Positions 26,416 through 34,718 are shown, counted from the stretch's first letter. The stretch: 64,000 bases of DNA from Reinekea blandensis MED297 (GCF_000153185.1 NZ_CH724151.1:97294-161293), one strand, 5' to 3'. Numbers and translations: made by a program. Notes: a model not told the origin generated them from the letters alone.

Positions 26416-26448
26416 TTTAGTGACATCTGTAACATTTCTGTCACTAAA
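26416..26448 (+). promoter_or_regulatory. Pho box and palindrome upstream of phoBR
   Basis: CTGTAACATTTCTGTCAC (26427-26444) matches the Pho box consensus (two CTGTCA-type direct repeats at 11-base phase) at 14 of 18 positions, suggesting autoregulation of phoB. It is embedded in an inverted repeat, TTTAGTGACA 26416-26425 and TGTCACTAAA 26439-26448, which could also form a 3' hairpin for ubiA. Confidence 0.75.
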
Positions 26449-26516
26449 GCTTCGTTAAATAACAACGGTCTGATGACAGGCACTCTGGATTTAACGAACC
26501 GATGGTTGAAGAAACT

Positions 26517-27224
26517 ATGTCAAGTCGAAGCATCCTCATCGTTGACGATGAAGCCCCGATCCGGGAAGTGATCGCCGCGGCGCTGGAAATGGCGGGCTAT
26601 CGCACCCTCGAAGCCTCCAACGCGCAAGATGCGCACAGCATCGTGGTCGATCAGAAACCTGACCTCATCCTGCTCGATTGGATGATGCCTCAGGTCAGTG
26701 GTGTGGAGTTCGCACGTCGCCTGAAACGTGATCCGTTAACCGCCGAAATCCCCATCATCATGCTCACGGCCAAAGGCGAGGAAGACCATAAGATTACCGG
26801 TCTGGAAGCCGGCGCCGACGATTACATCACCAAGCCGTTTTCACCGAGAGAGCTGGTTGCCCGGTTGAAGGCCGTCCTGCGCCGTTCAACACCGGCCGGC
26901 ATCGATGAACCGATTGAAATCAATGGGCTCAAACTCGACCCGAATTCACACCGCATTACCGCCCATGGCGATGAACTGAGCATGGGGCCGACCGAGTTCC
27001 GCCTGCTGCAATTCTTTATGAGTCATGCCGAACGAGCCTATACCCGCGGCCAACTGCTTGATCAGGTTTGGGGTGGTAATGTATATGTCGACGAACGCAC
27101 CGTGGATGTCCACATTCGTCGATTACGCAAAGGCTTGGGCGATGAGTTTAAAAGTCTGATTCAAACTGTCCGCGGAACAGGTTATCGTTTCTCCACAAAG
27201 GTTACTGAAACGGACAATTCATGA
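26517..27224 (+). CDS. phoB: Phosphate regulon response regulator PhoB
   Basis: PhoB is an OmpR-family regulator that activates phosphate-starvation genes when phosphorylated. The receiver domain has the acidic pocket DDE near residues 10-12, the phospho-acceptor Asp54 in LLDWMMP and the conserved Lys in ITKPFSPRELVAR. The winged-helix C-terminal domain ends with VDVHIRRLRKGLG and VRGTGYRFS. ATG 26517 gives the same spacing to ILIVDDEAPIRE as Pseudomonas PhoB; ATG 26502 is the alternative. It overlaps phoR by 4 bases. Likely targets within this window are pstS and perhaps the DUF47-PiT pair. Confidence 0.96.
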   Translation: MSSRSILIVDDEAPIREVIAAALEMAGYRTLEASNAQDAHSIVVDQKPDLILLDWMMPQVSGVEFARRLKRDPLTAEIPIIMLTAKGEEDHKITGLEAGADDYITKPFSPRELVARLKAVLRRSTPAGIDEPIEINGLKLDPNSHRITAHGDELSMGPTEFRLLQFFMSHAERAYTRGQLLDQVWGGNVYVDERTVDVHIRRLRKGLGDEFKSLIQTVRGTGYRFSTKVTETDNS

Positions 27225-28549
27225 TTCGCGATCTTCGCCGCAGTCATTACCAGCATCTGACCATCGGCCTGGTCATTGCCTTCATCGCCGGCTGGATTGT
27301 CGACATGCCCTGGGTGTTTGTGGCGGCAACGGCGATTGGCTACCTCGTCTGGATTCTTTATCAGCAACATCGGCTGATTGCCTGGCTGATCAGCGGCGCG
27401 AAAGACACCCCGCCGGAAGCCATCGGTTTGTGGGGGGTCGTCTTTGATCACCTCTACCGTGTACAACGCGAACACCGGAAAAAGATTCAGAACTACCGGG
27501 GCATCGTGCAGCGTATGCGGACCTCCACCGAAGCCCTGAACGACGGCATCATCCTGTTGGATGTGAATGGCAATATTCAGTGGTGGAACAGCGCCGCCAA
27601 AGAACTGCTGCGACTGCGCCGGGAAGACATGGGTCAGTTGTTAACCAACCTGATGCGTGAACCCCGGTTTATCCGGTTTTACAACAAAACCTCGCACCAG
27701 GATCCGATTACGTTGGAAAACCCAGCGCGTTCGGGTTATTTCCTTCAGGTCGCCATGACCGTATTCGGACGGGGTGAACGCTTACTGCTGCTGCGTGACG
27801 TCACCCGCCTGCAACAACTCGAAAGCATGCGCCAAGACTTTGTGGCCAATGCCTCGCATGAACTGAAAACACCGCTGACCGTGCTTAAGGGGCATCTGGA
27901 AAACATTCTGGCGTTTTCAGACAACCTGTCCCCTCCGGTTGAAAAAGCCCTGCACAGCATGGATCACCAAACCAGACGCATGCACAACCTGGTGAACGAC
28001 CTGCTGTTACTGACGCGACTGGATTCAGCACAAAGCAGCGACAGCGGCCAGGACATTGATATCCCAAACTTTCTGCAACAGGTGGCTTCTGACGCGCTGG
28101 AACTCTCCGGTGAAGAAGAGCACAACATTGTCATCGACTGTCAGACAGATCTGCACCTGCGTGGCAGTCCTGGGGAGATTCGCTCGGCCATTAATAATCT
28201 GGTGTTTAACGCCGTGAACTACAGCGAACCGGGATCGGATATTACCATCAGCTGGCGCGCGATCGATAACGGCGCCGTTCTCAGTGTGCAGGATCAGGGG
28301 TTAGGCATCGATCAGCATCATATTCCACGCCTCACCGAACGCTTTTACCGGGTTGATGCCGGCCGTTCGAGCGACCGGGGAGGGACGGGTTTAGGGCTGG
28401 CCATCGTTAAGCACGCCCTGCAGCTGCACAACGCCCGGCTGGACGTCAGCAGCGAGAAGGGTAAAGGCTCGACCTTCAGCTGTATTTTTCCGAAAGCCCG
28501 TGTGATTGATCCAACGCGAACGGAAGAAGCGGACGAGCTGGAAGGCTGA
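27221..28549 (+). CDS. phoR: Phosphate regulon sensor histidine kinase PhoR
   Basis: This is a 442-residue inner-membrane kinase/phosphatase for PhoB. It has two short N-terminal helices (about 14-47), a PAS domain (about 100-200, ALNDGIILLDVNGNIQWWNSAAKELL), the HisKA helix with His213 in ANASHELKTPLT, and an HATPase domain with NLVFNAVNYSEPG, DQGLGI and GGTGLGLAIVKHAL. The start overlaps the phoB stop as ATGA. Like other PhoR proteins it lacks a large periplasmic sensor, and the signal probably comes from PstSCAB-PhoU. Confidence 0.96.
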   Translation: MIRDLRRSHYQHLTIGLVIAFIAGWIVDMPWVFVAATAIGYLVWILYQQHRLIAWLISGAKDTPPEAIGLWGVVFDHLYRVQREHRKKIQNYRGIVQRMRTSTEALNDGIILLDVNGNIQWWNSAAKELLRLRREDMGQLLTNLMREPRFIRFYNKTSHQDPITLENPARSGYFLQVAMTVFGRGERLLLLRDVTRLQQLESMRQDFVANASHELKTPLTVLKGHLENILAFSDNLSPPVEKALHSMDHQTRRMHNLVNDLLLLTRLDSAQSSDSGQDIDIPNFLQQVASDALELSGEEEHNIVIDCQTDLHLRGSPGEIRSAINNLVFNAVNYSEPGSDITISWRAIDNGAVLSVQDQGLGIDQHHIPRLTERFYRVDAGRSSDRGGTGLGLAIVKHALQLHNARLDVSSEKGKGSTFSCIFPKARVIDPTRTEEADELEG

Positions 28550-29479
28550 TCAGCGGTGTTCGGCGATGAAGCGGCTTAACAGACTGAGCTTGTCTTCATC
28601 GTCATCCACAATCTGGATGCCAATGACCGCCCGCTGACATTCCAACGTCTTTTCCATCAGCACAATCGACGTCACGAAGGTGTTGATGCGCGCCACCTGG
28701 TCCGGCATCGACTTCGCGACAATGTCGATCACCACCTGCTCCAGTACAGACGGCGGTGGACTGTCACCAAACTCGATCTGTACCTGCGCGCCAGTCAACG
28801 TGATGTCTTTCAACTGTCCTTTCCATTGCCCTTTCGGCGAGCGCAGTTGAACAGCGCCAAAACTTTTCTTCTGTGTACCGGCCGCGGACGCACCGCCGCG
28901 GGCCTCGGACACCAGCTTCGAGCTGACCGAACCCGCGGTCAGTAAGCCGGCCGAACCGTCACCGGTTTGGGTCACTGATTTTGGTGGCGCCACGCTTTTT
29001 GCGGTGAGCACCTGAGCTGAATCGTTACCGGTACCAGAGCTCGGACGCATCGCGGCGGACCCTTTCAGAATGGCCCGAATCAAGTCGCGATGGTTCACCG
29101 ATAAGGCTTTAAATATTTTCTTCAGTAACTGATCACTGCTGAACGGTTTACCGATGTAATCGGATACGCCTGACTCGACCGCTTGAACCACGTGGGACTT
29201 ATCACCACGACTGGTCACCATGATAAACGGCGTCTTGTCTTTACCCTGCTCACGCTCTTGTTCGCGCAACCATTGCAGCACTTCCAGTCCCGACAGTTCC
29301 GGCATTTCCCAATCGCACAACACCAGATCGTAACGGCGCTTATTCAATAACGACTGAGCCTTACGACCGTGTATGGCTTCATCGATCTCACATTGAGCAA
29401 ATTGACTCTTCAGGGTTCGTTTCACCAGATCCCGAATAAAGCTGGCGTCATCGACGACCAGAAAATGGAGCTTTTGCAT
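28550..29479 (-). CDS. Response regulator with C-terminal PilZ-like domain
   Basis: This is a 309-residue protein. A CheY-like receiver (1-125) has DD at residues 10-11, phospho-acceptor Asp56 in LVLCDWEMPELSG and the lysine in YIGKPFSSDQL. A low-complexity Ser/Ala/Gly linker (about 140-205) follows. The C-terminal domain (about 210-309: SPKGQWKGQLKDITLTGAQVQIEFGDSPPPSVLEQVVIDI) resembles a PilZ fold, though without the canonical RxxxR c-di-GMP motif. Its stop directly abuts the phoR stop. Surface or pilus control is a guess from the architecture. Confidence 0.75.
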   Translation of the reverse strand: MQKLHFLVVDDASFIRDLVKRTLKSQFAQCEIDEAIHGRKAQSLLNKRRYDLVLCDWEMPELSGLEVLQWLREQEREQGKDKTPFIMVTSRGDKSHVVQAVESGVSDYIGKPFSSDQLLKKIFKALSVNHRDLIRAILKGSAAMRPSSGTGNDSAQVLTAKSVAPPKSVTQTGDGSAGLLTAGSVSSKLVSEARGGASAAGTQKKSFGAVQLRSPKGQWKGQLKDITLTGAQVQIEFGDSPPPSVLEQVVIDIVAKSMPDQVARINTFVTSIVLMEKTLECQRAVIGIQIVDDDEDKLSLLSRFIAEHR

Positions 29480-29559
29480 GTTCCGTCCAGTAAATATTTA
29501 TCAATCAGCTTAGCAGCAGATGTGCACGACGCAGAACAAAATTTTAGATCGCCAGCGCA

Positions 29560-30402
29560 TCACGGCGCGTCGTTTTCGTCATCCGTATTCGGGTCCAGCG
29601 GCTGTGCGGTCAGTTTCCAATGAGCAACATCCGGCACCACCTGAAACAGATCGCAATGGCGGAACCGCTGATCAAAGCGAACCAGATGCCGAACAGATTT
29701 TACCAGCTCGGTATCTGCCAAAGGGCCAAGGTAGATGCGCACAACATCGCCTTTGGTTAAACGGGCACTCGGTACCTCGGCCTCACCACGCGGCAGCACC
29801 AGACGCCATTCAGCCTCCGCGGCGTCGGTCTCCGGCCCGGTAAAGGCGCCGGGAACCGGATTCTCTGACGACGGAGCCACCTGATGCGCCTGACCATAGC
29901 CCACCGGCTTCAGCAGCGCCGGATAGCCCGGCTTTGGCGTCAACAACGCCGCATCGCTGCGCAAGCAAAAGCATACGCCCTGGAAACCGGCTCCGTGCCG
30001 CTGCCAGGCGCTGTCGATTAACGCCGATGAGTACAACCGCAGAAAGGCCGCTTTATCGAGCCGCTCAACCGCATAGCCCTGCACACCCGAGCGACGCTTC
30101 CGGCGGATCGTCTGGCGAATGTCCGGCTCCAACTTGTCGCGTTGTTGCAGAAAGTCCTCGAAACTCAGCAGAGATCGAATGGTATCCGGCAGCTTTTCGT
30201 AGTGGGCTTTCAGCGCCGAAAGGATTTCCTGCTCGCTGACAGGCTGTTGTTTTCGGTCGTGCCATTGAACAAACGACAGGTACGGCTGCAAAAATGACCA
30301 ATCCGTCTGGAGTGGAATCCGGCCATTTTTAACGGCTCGCAATAAGGTGTCATCACCGTATAGATGTAAGTAAGGACTCTGCTTCTGGTTCTGCGATCTC
30401 AT
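29560..30402 (-). CDS. DUF2971-like protein
   Basis: This 280-residue protein is similar in layout to DUF2971 proteins: an N-terminal LHLYGDDTLLRAVKNGRIPL strand-turn and a central SSALIDSAWQRHGAGFQGVCFCL segment like the family's W-x-x-Y/H-x-GF-x-C motif. PALLKPVGYGQAH follows. The C-terminal third has RLTKGDVVRIYLGPLAD. The family occurs in accessory and defence loci but has no firm activity. ATG 30402 is chosen; the Gac-type upstream element at 30404-30421 lies directly in its leader, so it may share control with the divergent small RNA. Confidence 0.55.
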   Translation of the reverse strand: MRSQNQKQSPYLHLYGDDTLLRAVKNGRIPLQTDWSFLQPYLSFVQWHDRKQQPVSEQEILSALKAHYEKLPDTIRSLLSFEDFLQQRDKLEPDIRQTIRRKRRSGVQGYAVERLDKAAFLRLYSSALIDSAWQRHGAGFQGVCFCLRSDAALLTPKPGYPALLKPVGYGQAHQVAPSSENPVPGAFTGPETDAAEAEWRLVLPRGEAEVPSARLTKGDVVRIYLGPLADTELVKSVRHLVRFDQRFRHCDLFQVVPDVAHWKLTAQPLDPNTDDENDAP

Positions 30403-30403
30403 T

Positions 30404-30421
30404 TGTACGATATTTCCTACA
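30404..30421 (+). promoter_or_regulatory. GacA-type upstream activating sequence, copy 1
   Basis: TGTACGATATTTCCTACA fits the GacA/UvrY site TGTAAG-N6-CTTACA with two mismatches. It agrees with the second copy at 30880-30897 in 15 of 18 bases. It ends 135 bases before the -10 box of small RNA 1. Confidence 0.65.
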
Positions 30422-30556
30422 ACTCTCGTGCGACATGGCAACAGTGAATTGTGATGAAGTTGGCAGCCACCTCTGCAGCCCCTTATTCATGGGCTTACAA
30501 TTTTTTGACAGTTTCTTATGCCAAAAACCTGACCTCAGAAACGATGGCGTCTTCCC

Positions 30557-30562
30557 TATAAT
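30557..30562 (+). promoter_or_regulatory. -10 box of CsrB-type RNA 1
   Basis: A perfect TATAAT lies before the first GGA-rich RNA. There is no recognisable -35 box at 17 bases (CTCAGA there), which is usual for activator-dependent promoters. The start of transcription is inferred near 30569. Confidence 0.6.
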
Positions 30563-30568
30563 AGCCTG

Positions 30569-30812
30569 CGTTCAGGACGAACAAGACGGATTTTTTGCCA
30601 GGATGGCAACCAGCGGATGGTAAGGGAACAGGAGCGTTCCCGGGAAGGGCCAGCGGAGTCTGGCCGGTACGGATACCGCACGGATGAATCAGGACAGGCT
30701 CAGGATGAGCACACAGGTGACAGGACGTCATCTTTCAGGATGAACAGGATCACGGATGAGCTGCTTACGACTCCAGGGGGAAAGCGTGCTTTCCCCTTTC
30801 TCTTTTCTTTTT
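30569..30812 (+). ncRNA. CsrB/RsmZ-type regulatory RNA 1
   Basis: This is a non-coding RNA of about 244 bases with 17 GGA triplets, many as CAGGAT, CGGATG or CAGGAC, the repeated CsrA/RsmA-binding motif of the CsrB/CsrC/RsmY/RsmZ family. Several lie in predicted hairpin loops, for example GCCAGGATGGC and GGGAACAGGAGCGTTCCC. It ends in the intrinsic terminator GGGGAAAG/CTTTCCCC (30777-30796) plus a pyrimidine-rich U-tract. Family members titrate CsrA and so relieve translational repression of biofilm, motility and metabolism mRNAs. The 5' end is inferred from the -10 box. A paralogue follows at 31047. Confidence 0.85.
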
Positions 30813-30879
30813 GAAAAGCTGAAATCTTGGAAATCGCGCTGACCGCACCGATCCACATGTCCATTTCGCCTCAATGCTT

Positions 30880-30897
30880 TGTAAGACATATCCTACA
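30880..30897 (+). promoter_or_regulatory. GacA-type upstream activating sequence, copy 2
   Basis: TGTAAGACATATCCTACA matches TGTAAG-N6-CTTACA with one mismatch. It ends 137 bases before the -10 box of small RNA 2, nearly the same distance as in copy 1. Confidence 0.75.
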
Positions 30898-31034
30898 AGT
30901 TTTGTACGAAAACCCGCTTTAAACTGTGACGTAGTCGACACCTTGACCCAGATCATGGGCGTTACAGCCCGACTCTGTTTAAACGAACACCAGACTGTAC
31001 GTTTTTCACTCAAAAACAGATGAGTCGGCAGCGC

Positions 31035-31040
31035 TATACT
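31035..31040 (+). promoter_or_regulatory. -10 box of CsrB-type RNA 2
   Basis: TATACT, with no recognisable -35 box, precedes the second GGA-rich RNA. Transcription is inferred to start near 31047. Confidence 0.55.
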
Positions 31041-31046
31041 ACGTTC

Positions 31047-31299
31047 AGTAGCTCAGGAAGAGTTACTCAGGAAATCAGGTTACCAGGATGGTTGCCAACG
31101 GATGGTAAAGCAACACAGGCAAGTGTTGTGGGAGTGGCACAGGCAGTGCCGGTATGGACGCCGCATGGATGAACTCAGGACACGCACAGGAAGTGTCAGA
31201 CAATAAGCCCGGATTGGCTTTTGTACTCAGGATGAACCGTTAATGGATTACGCTGCTTACGACTCCAGGGGGAAAGCGATACGTCGCCTTCCCCTTTTT
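31047..31299 (+). ncRNA. CsrB/RsmY-type regulatory RNA 2
   Basis: This second RNA, about 253 bases, lies in tandem with the first. It has about 13 GGA triplets, mostly CAGGA and GGATG. It shares with copy 1 an early CCAGGATGG block, a CGGATGGTAA block and an almost identical 3' segment that runs from GCTGCTTACGACTCC into the terminator. The terminator stem GGGGAAAGCG/CGCCTTCCCC (31269-31294, one mismatch) is followed by five U. The hairpins in between differ from copy 1, as CsrB and CsrC differ. No reading frame with a ribosome-binding site is present. Confidence 0.85.
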
Positions 31300-31341
31300 A
31301 ATGCCTGCTCGAAAGCCACTTGCCAAGCACCCTAAGCAGCA

Positions 31342-32316
31342 TTAACCCTCGGCTTCGGATTCTGCCATGTCGGGTGCATCCTCGGGTGGAAACATCTCAT
31401 TAAACAACGACGCCGTGCGATACGCCGCCTTTTTCAACTGTTCTTCCAGCACCGCCGTGCCTGCCCGCTTTAACTGGGCACTGTAGCGCCCTTCGGCCGC
31501 CAGCGGATACACCTCTGCCTCGGCGATTTCATGCGCTTCCAGCGCCCAGTCCGCCGGATTCATCGACTCGACCCAGGCTTGCGGATCAACCTTTTCGATA
31601 TCCCGATACAGCTCTTGGGCATAGGTAAACCAGCGCTTATCCATTTGCCGATAAAGATCGTGATTCCATATCCAGGCCAGGTTTACCGGTTGCAGATCGT
31701 CGTCTTTCAGATAAATCTTCCGACCGCCGTCGTCACGCTTCAGCCCGCTGTTCACCGGAATGTGCATCTGCAACGCATAATGCATCAGGTAGATGGTGGC
31801 CTGGCGTTTATCGGCATCACTGAACGATGAGCGCAACAGAACTTCTCGCGACTCCAGCACCGCGCCGACCGAACATCGGTTATTCGGACAATGTTTATCC
31901 GGTTGAAACGTTTCATCGCCCTGCTCAAACAACGTCAGTTGCAGGGGAATCATCGATTTGTTCTGCGGCCGATTAAGATCGGCCTGGACCATAGCCGCCC
32001 GGGAGACGATTTCCCGGGACCAGTCTTCACCGTAGAGGCGCTCCAACTCCGAGCGGGCACCGTCTTTCAGAAACGGAACCATCAACTGCGCCACCATGGT
32101 GTGTCCGCTTTCTTCAAAGGCCAGGGCCACACCCGAGCAGAGCGTCAGTGCCAGCAGCAGACTCAGCCGCGACGGCTTTGTTTTTCGGCCAACATGCCCA
32201 CCAGAACGAAGACCAAGACCACCACAGGACCGAGCCAAAGCGAACCGGGCAACAGCAGCAGTTTTTTCAATAACGGAACCAGATAAACGGCTAACGCGCC
32301 GTAACCGAATGCACAT
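31342..32316 (-). CDS. Exported S1/P1-nuclease-like protein
   Basis: The conserved part resembles zinc-dependent S1/P1 nucleases: mature start FEESGHTMVAQLM, then AAMVQADLNR, KHCPNNRCSVGAVLES, the YLMHYALQMHIPVNSGLKRDDGGRKIYL core and VNLAWIWNHDLY. Several zinc ligands differ from the canonical GH and HxxGDxHQPLH motifs, so activity is uncertain. A signal-peptide core, LSLLLALTLCSGVALA, precedes the mature part, but the start codon is unclear. The only in-frame ATG is at 32316, deep inside the upstream gene. A CTG overlapping that gene's stop (32166) or a TTG further up are alternatives. Confidence 0.7.
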   Translation of the reverse strand: MCIRLRRVSRLSGSVIEKTAAVARFALARSCGGLGLRSGGHVGRKTKPSRLSLLLALTLCSGVALAFEESGHTMVAQLMVPFLKDGARSELERLYGEDWSREIVSRAAMVQADLNRPQNKSMIPLQLTLFEQGDETFQPDKHCPNNRCSVGAVLESREVLLRSSFSDADKRQATIYLMHYALQMHIPVNSGLKRDDGGRKIYLKDDDLQPVNLAWIWNHDLYRQMDKRWFTYAQELYRDIEKVDPQAWVESMNPADWALEAHEIAEAEVYPLAAEGRYSAQLKRAGTAVLEEQLKKAAYRTASLFNEMFPPEDAPDMAESEAEG

Positions 32317-32492
32317 AACGCAATAAACACCAGAGTTCGAACAATAAAATGAGCGCCTTTCACCAACGCCCAGACCGCCTTGTTAATACGGTCACCGTAG
32401 ATGACCAGTATAGTGGCAATGAGCGCCGAAGCGATAAAGGTCAGATGAGGGCGGAACCATCCAGAAAAATCAGCCAGTAAGTCTGTCAGCAT
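32163..32492 (-). CDS. DUF3392 membrane protein
   Basis: This 109-residue inner-membrane protein has three hydrophobic helices: LTFIASALIATILVIYG, FIVRTLVFIALCAFGYG and LWLGPVVVLVFVLVGMLAE. The pattern ASALIATILVIYGDRINKAVW to LLAEKQ is that of DUF3392, a small gammaproteobacterial family of unknown function. It is the upstream gene of a two-gene unit; the S1/P1-like gene follows with overlapping frames. Confidence 0.8.
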   Translation of the reverse strand: MLTDLLADFSGWFRPHLTFIASALIATILVIYGDRINKAVWALVKGAHFIVRTLVFIALCAFGYGALAVYLVPLLKKLLLLPGSLWLGPVVVLVFVLVGMLAEKQSRRG

Positions 32493-32607
32493 AGGGCCTG
32501 TTCTTAGTCAGATTGAAGGCGCTAATGTAGCCGGACAGGCCAGAAAAACAACCCTGTTGCATGGCAACGACGCCCGGTTCCGCTCAGCAGTGCGATCTGC
32601 ATCCGTT

Positions 32608-33039
32608 TTATGGCAGGCTTTCCAGAACCTCAGTGGCGCCATCGGACAACCGAACCCGAACCACCTGGCCACCCCAGCCATTGGCTTTGTCCCGGCCCTG
32701 AACGTAAATCGAGGTGACCCCATCCGGTATTGGCAGGCCAACCAGAGAGCGGGTAAAGGGTTGTTCATCCGCATGATGATGCCACAGGGTTCGGACTTCC
32801 AGCTCGACACCGGTATCGGTCAGCACCCGGAAGCCATCGGCGTAACGCTCGGGAGAATCATAAGGAGAGGAAATCGTGGTCGTCACCGACCAGCGGCCGT
32901 CCTGCTCTACCGCCTCAACGTCCAGCACAGCCGGATAGCGTTGATCGTCGTTGGCAGCCGCTTGGGCCAGAATAATACCGACCGTTAACAGCAGGACTCG
33001 AATGGCATAGGCTCTAAAGCCAGTAGACACGAACTTCAT
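32608..33039 (-). CDS. Exported small protein of unknown function
   Basis: This is a 143-residue protein with an N-terminal signal sequence (RVLLLTVGIILAQAAA) and a strong GGAGGTGATCA ribosome-binding site before ATG 33039. The mature part is predicted beta-rich (WSVTTTISSPYDSPERYADGFRVLT, RTLWHHHADEQPFTRSLVGLPIP) and has a HHH cluster that might bind metal. I do not recognise the family. It stands alone. Confidence 0.7.
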   Translation of the reverse strand: MKFVSTGFRAYAIRVLLLTVGIILAQAAANDDQRYPAVLDVEAVEQDGRWSVTTTISSPYDSPERYADGFRVLTDTGVELEVRTLWHHHADEQPFTRSLVGLPIPDGVTSIYVQGRDKANGWGGQVVRVRLSDGATEVLESLP

Positions 33040-33432
33040 TGATCACCTCCGGAATACGATGTCATCAATGGGACCGGCAACTCCAACACCGGTTCCATCG
33101 CAGTCGCCTCATTCTCGGCAGACAGGCAATTGGTACGCCTAACATCGCCCATTCAGATCCAACTGTCCAGCACGTTTGCAATCGCCGGGAACAAGACCGG
33201 GTTCTCTGCCATCGATGAGCGTTTTTCGACCGGACTCACCGATCTTGTCGCCTATTTTTTGTGGTCTGTCACCCAGGCAGATATCCCATAAAATCAGTGT
33301 AGACCACTGTTGGAAAATGCAATGAAATGTCAGCAGTGCTCCGGGAGGAAAACCTCGCAGCACCTCAGTAAGTAGGCTGTGAGTCAGCTGATACAGACAA
33401 CCGGTGGGCGGCACAAACACCACCAACCGGCA
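33040..33432 (-). other. 393-bp gap with no supported gene
   Basis: No frame here has both a credible start and protein-like composition; a 95-codon minus-strand frame looks random. No known RNA family or clear terminator was seen. Confidence 0.4.
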
Positions 33433-34176
33433 TCAGACGCGGTTCCAGTCCGCCAATTGAATGCACAGGCCACGCAGAACGACATCACCGTTAAAGTCGT
33501 TACCCCGCACCACCACCAGCTCCAGGCTGTTTTTAACCGCCTGCCACTGCTCCGCCGTCAGGCTGACACTGCGGGTATCCGCCGCTAACTGAGTGAGTTG
33601 AGTGACCGCGCCGGTTTCGCGTTCAATCGCCCACAACGTGGTTGCTTCAACGCTTTGTTTGTCCGTCCGGTCGTTCCAGCGCAGCTCGATACGCGACGGA
33701 GTCGACTCTGTTTTGCCGTAGGCGCTGATCACCAACGGCGACTCACCTACCTGGCCGTCCGCCTGCATCACAGCGATGTACGACAGCTTCGCCGGTAAGT
33801 CTGTTTCAGTTCCTAATGGCGCCAGCGCAATCACCACCACCAGCGCCAACGACGCCATGGTCAGCCCCTGCCAGAGCCGTAACGAACGCCACCAACTTTG
33901 CAACGGGGACGGTGGCGTATCCGACGATCCGGTCAATCCTTGAATCCGGTTCATGACGGCCTGTTTAACATAGGCAGGGGCTGGGCGTTCTTCCGGCAGT
34001 TCGTTCATCGGCGCTAGGCGTTCTTGCCAGGCCCGCACTTCCCGTTCAAAAGAAGCATCCTGCTCGATCAGCCGTTCCACCCGGCGCTTCACCAACGGCA
34101 GCAGTAAGCCCATGGCGTACTGACTGGCCAGATGCTCGCGGATTTTCGGATTCTGATACCTCATGCTTCTAAGCAT
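33433..34176 (-). CDS. Anti-sigma factor, RskA-like
   Basis: This 247-residue single-pass membrane protein is expected to hold the preceding ECF sigma factor inactive. The cytosolic N-terminal part (EHLASQYAMGLLLPLVKRRVERLIEQD, then FEREVRAWQERLAPMN) matches the zinc-free anti-sigma domain of the RskA family. One helix (LTMASLALVVVIALAPLG) lies near residues 105-122, and the C-terminal periplasmic part is the RskA domain with AIERETGAVTQL. Its start overlaps the sigma gene by 16 bases and has AGGAG upstream. Confidence 0.88.
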   Translation of the reverse strand: MLRSMRYQNPKIREHLASQYAMGLLLPLVKRRVERLIEQDASFEREVRAWQERLAPMNELPEERPAPAYVKQAVMNRIQGLTGSSDTPPSPLQSWWRSLRLWQGLTMASLALVVVIALAPLGTETDLPAKLSYIAVMQADGQVGESPLVISAYGKTESTPSRIELRWNDRTDKQSVEATTLWAIERETGAVTQLTQLAADTRSVSLTAEQWQAVKNSLELVVVRGNDFNGDVVLRGLCIQLADWNRV

Positions 34177-34700
34177 TCACGCAACTCCTGCAGCCCGCGT
34201 CGAATCCACGACTTTAACGTGCCCAACGGGGTATCGAACTTTTCCACCAACTCGGCGTGTGACCAACCATATACGTACGAAGAGACGATAACGTTCTGTT
34301 GCTCCTGACGGATGGCCTGCAAACAGCGCCCTAAATCGACATGCTCCGGCCACAGCGTGGACGTGTCGGCACTGAAGTCATCCGGTGCCGCGTCCTGGTC
34401 GGTCTCTTTTAATCGCTGACGCTGCCGTATCCGGTCGATGGCCTGATTCCGCGTTAACTGACACAGCCAGGACCAGGCCGAGCCCAGATCGGCCCGGTAT
34501 TGGTCGGCATTCAGCCAGATTTTAGTATACGCATCCTGCAGCACATCGGCCGCCAGCCCTTCATCCGGAATCATCTTCAGGATCAGGCCATACAACTTGG
34601 CGTTGGTTAAGTCGTAGAGATGAGACAGCGCAGGCTGATGCTTCAGCTTTACCTGCGCCAGCGTCTGTTCAACTTCTCGCTTCCAGGCGTCTTGGTTCAA
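34161..34700 (-). CDS. ECF-type RNA polymerase sigma factor
   Basis: This is a 179-residue alternative sigma factor with region 2 (LYDLTNAKLYGLILKMIPDEGLAADVLQDAYTKIW, then WLCQLTRNQAIDRIR) and region 4 (LQAIRQEQQNVIVSSYVYGWSHAELVEKF, then TPLGTLKSWIRRGLQELRECL). It is followed by its anti-sigma factor and preceded by a lipoprotein that is commonly linked to this type of pair. The genes form one operon, spaced 18 bases and then overlapping. The regulon and stimulus are unknown. Confidence 0.92.
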   Translation of the reverse strand: MNQDAWKREVEQTLAQVKLKHQPALSHLYDLTNAKLYGLILKMIPDEGLAADVLQDAYTKIWLNADQYRADLGSAWSWLCQLTRNQAIDRIRQRQRLKETDQDAAPDDFSADTSTLWPEHVDLGRCLQAIRQEQQNVIVSSYVYGWSHAELVEKFDTPLGTLKSWIRRGLQELRECLEA

Positions 34701-34718
34701 ATCGAGACACTCTTTCGG

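Noticed and set aside
33139..33426. 95-codon minus-strand frame in a gap
   Set aside because: There is no ribosome-binding site, its composition is random and no family resemblance was seen.
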